Assembly: GCA_030608745.1 (NCBI GenBank) | Contig: JAUWDQ010000039.1 | Coordinates: 1 to 14,341, forward strand | Source: Pseudomonadota bacterium | Lineage (GTDB): Bacteria > Desulfobacterota > BSN033 > WVXP01 > G020346125 | Length of the DNA: 14,341 nucleotides | Direction: 5' to 3' | Shown here: positions 13,995 through 14,341 of the stretch, piece after piece | Layout of the letters: each line of letters opens with the position of its first letter | Numbering within the stretch: the stretch's first letter is position 1 | The notes under the pieces: generated by a model | Seen by the model: only the letters and a program-made list of their open reading frames with translations | What the model was told of the DNA's origin: nothing | Databases searched by the model: none | Program-made: the position numbers and the translations under genes

Positions 13995-14034
13995 AAAGAA
14001 AAGAAGGGGGGAGTTTTCCCCCCTTCTTTTCTTT
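13995..14034 (+). terminator. Long rho-independent terminator after the rhodanese gene
   Basis: A perfect 18-bp stem (13995-14012 with 14017-14034) surrounds a GTTT loop. The core is six G-C pairs, and the outer stem is A/G-rich on the left and T/C-rich on the right, giving a T-rich run on either strand. It could work in both directions. It begins 17 nt after the rhodanese stop. Confidence 0.88.
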
Positions 14035-14038
14035 AATC

Positions 14039-14330
14039 TTGACGGCTTCGTAAAAAGTCCATCTGCCGTTCGACATGCTCACGGCCCTGAGCAAAGCCGA
14101 AAGGCTGCGTTCCGCTTCATCCCCTGCCCTGTTAAATTGAAGGCAGCCATATCAAGAGATATGGGATATAGAAGCTGCTTGAAAACAGTAACATCAAACG
14201 AAGAAAATATTTAACAGGGTAAATCACTGCAGCGTACTTCTATGTACGCCTCATTCCTCAGGATTTGCGCGCCTTGCATCTGGATCTTTTTTCTTTGCCG
14301 TCTTATTTCGACTTTTTACAATGACGTCAA
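14039..14330. mobile_element. MITE-like element with terminal inverted repeats
   Basis: The ends at 14039-14059 and 14310-14330 form 21-bp inverted repeats matching at about 18 positions; both contain TTGACG at the outside and GTAAAAAGTC inside. Within are an 11-bp inverted repeat CCCTGTTAAAT/ATTTAACAGGG (14127-14137 and 14209-14219), a hairpin CCATATC-AAGA-GATATGG, and a hairpin GCGTAC-TTCTAT-GTACGC. No open frame of useful length is present, so it would be non-autonomous. No clear target-site duplication is visible. Confidence 0.55.
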
Positions 14331-14341
14331 TCTTTGTATTA

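Overview
The window reads as a chromosomal stretch of a strictly anaerobic bacterium. The gene families point to a sulfate-reducing or syntrophic member of Desulfobacterota (former Deltaproteobacteria): a four-subunit 2-oxoacid:ferredoxin oxidoreductase joined to NuoEFG-like subunits, a large multiheme cytochrome c, a rhodanese lipoprotein, and a terminal-inverted-repeat element. The lineage is an inference; no phylogeny could be run. All convincing genes lie on the + strand.

Region 1 (1-4287) is information processing: the 3' part of tRNA-Arg(ACG) with its terminator, tadA (the enzyme that deaminates A34 of that tRNA), tRNA-Ser(CGA), tRNA-Ser(GGA), a small SRP RNA, then dnaX, a YbaB/EbfC nucleoid protein gene and recR.

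Region 2 (4288-10992) is a redox operon. A promoter overlapping the recR stop and a Rex-like 18-bp operator precede seven tightly packed genes: 2-oxoacid oxidoreductase gamma, delta, alpha and beta, then NuoE-like, NuoF/HydB-like and HoxU/NuoG-like subunits. The likely unit is a pyruvate (or other 2-oxoacid) oxidoreductase wired to NAD(H), possibly flavin-based bifurcating. A small heat-shock protein gene and a strong terminator close it.

Region 3 (10993-11840) is an AT-rich, repeat-rich leader with three 18-bp repeats abutting the GTG start of an excisionase-type HTH regulator that carries a seven-cysteine C-terminal domain.

Region 4 (11841-14034) holds the most striking feature. A membrane-anchored multiheme cytochrome c frame runs from 12124 to 13470 and is broken only by one in-frame TGA at 12343-12345. 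The part before the stop carries the membrane segment and one CxxCH. The part after carries ten CxxCH but no export signal. A 7-bp hairpin with a GUU loop begins 10 nt after the TGA and places its loop 17 nt downstream, as expected for a bacterial SECIS. I interpret it as a selenocysteine-containing 11-heme cytochrome, followed by a lipoprotein rhodanese and a long terminator.

Region 5 (14039-14330) is a MITE-like element of about 292 bp with 21-bp imperfect terminal inverted repeats and nested internal hairpins.
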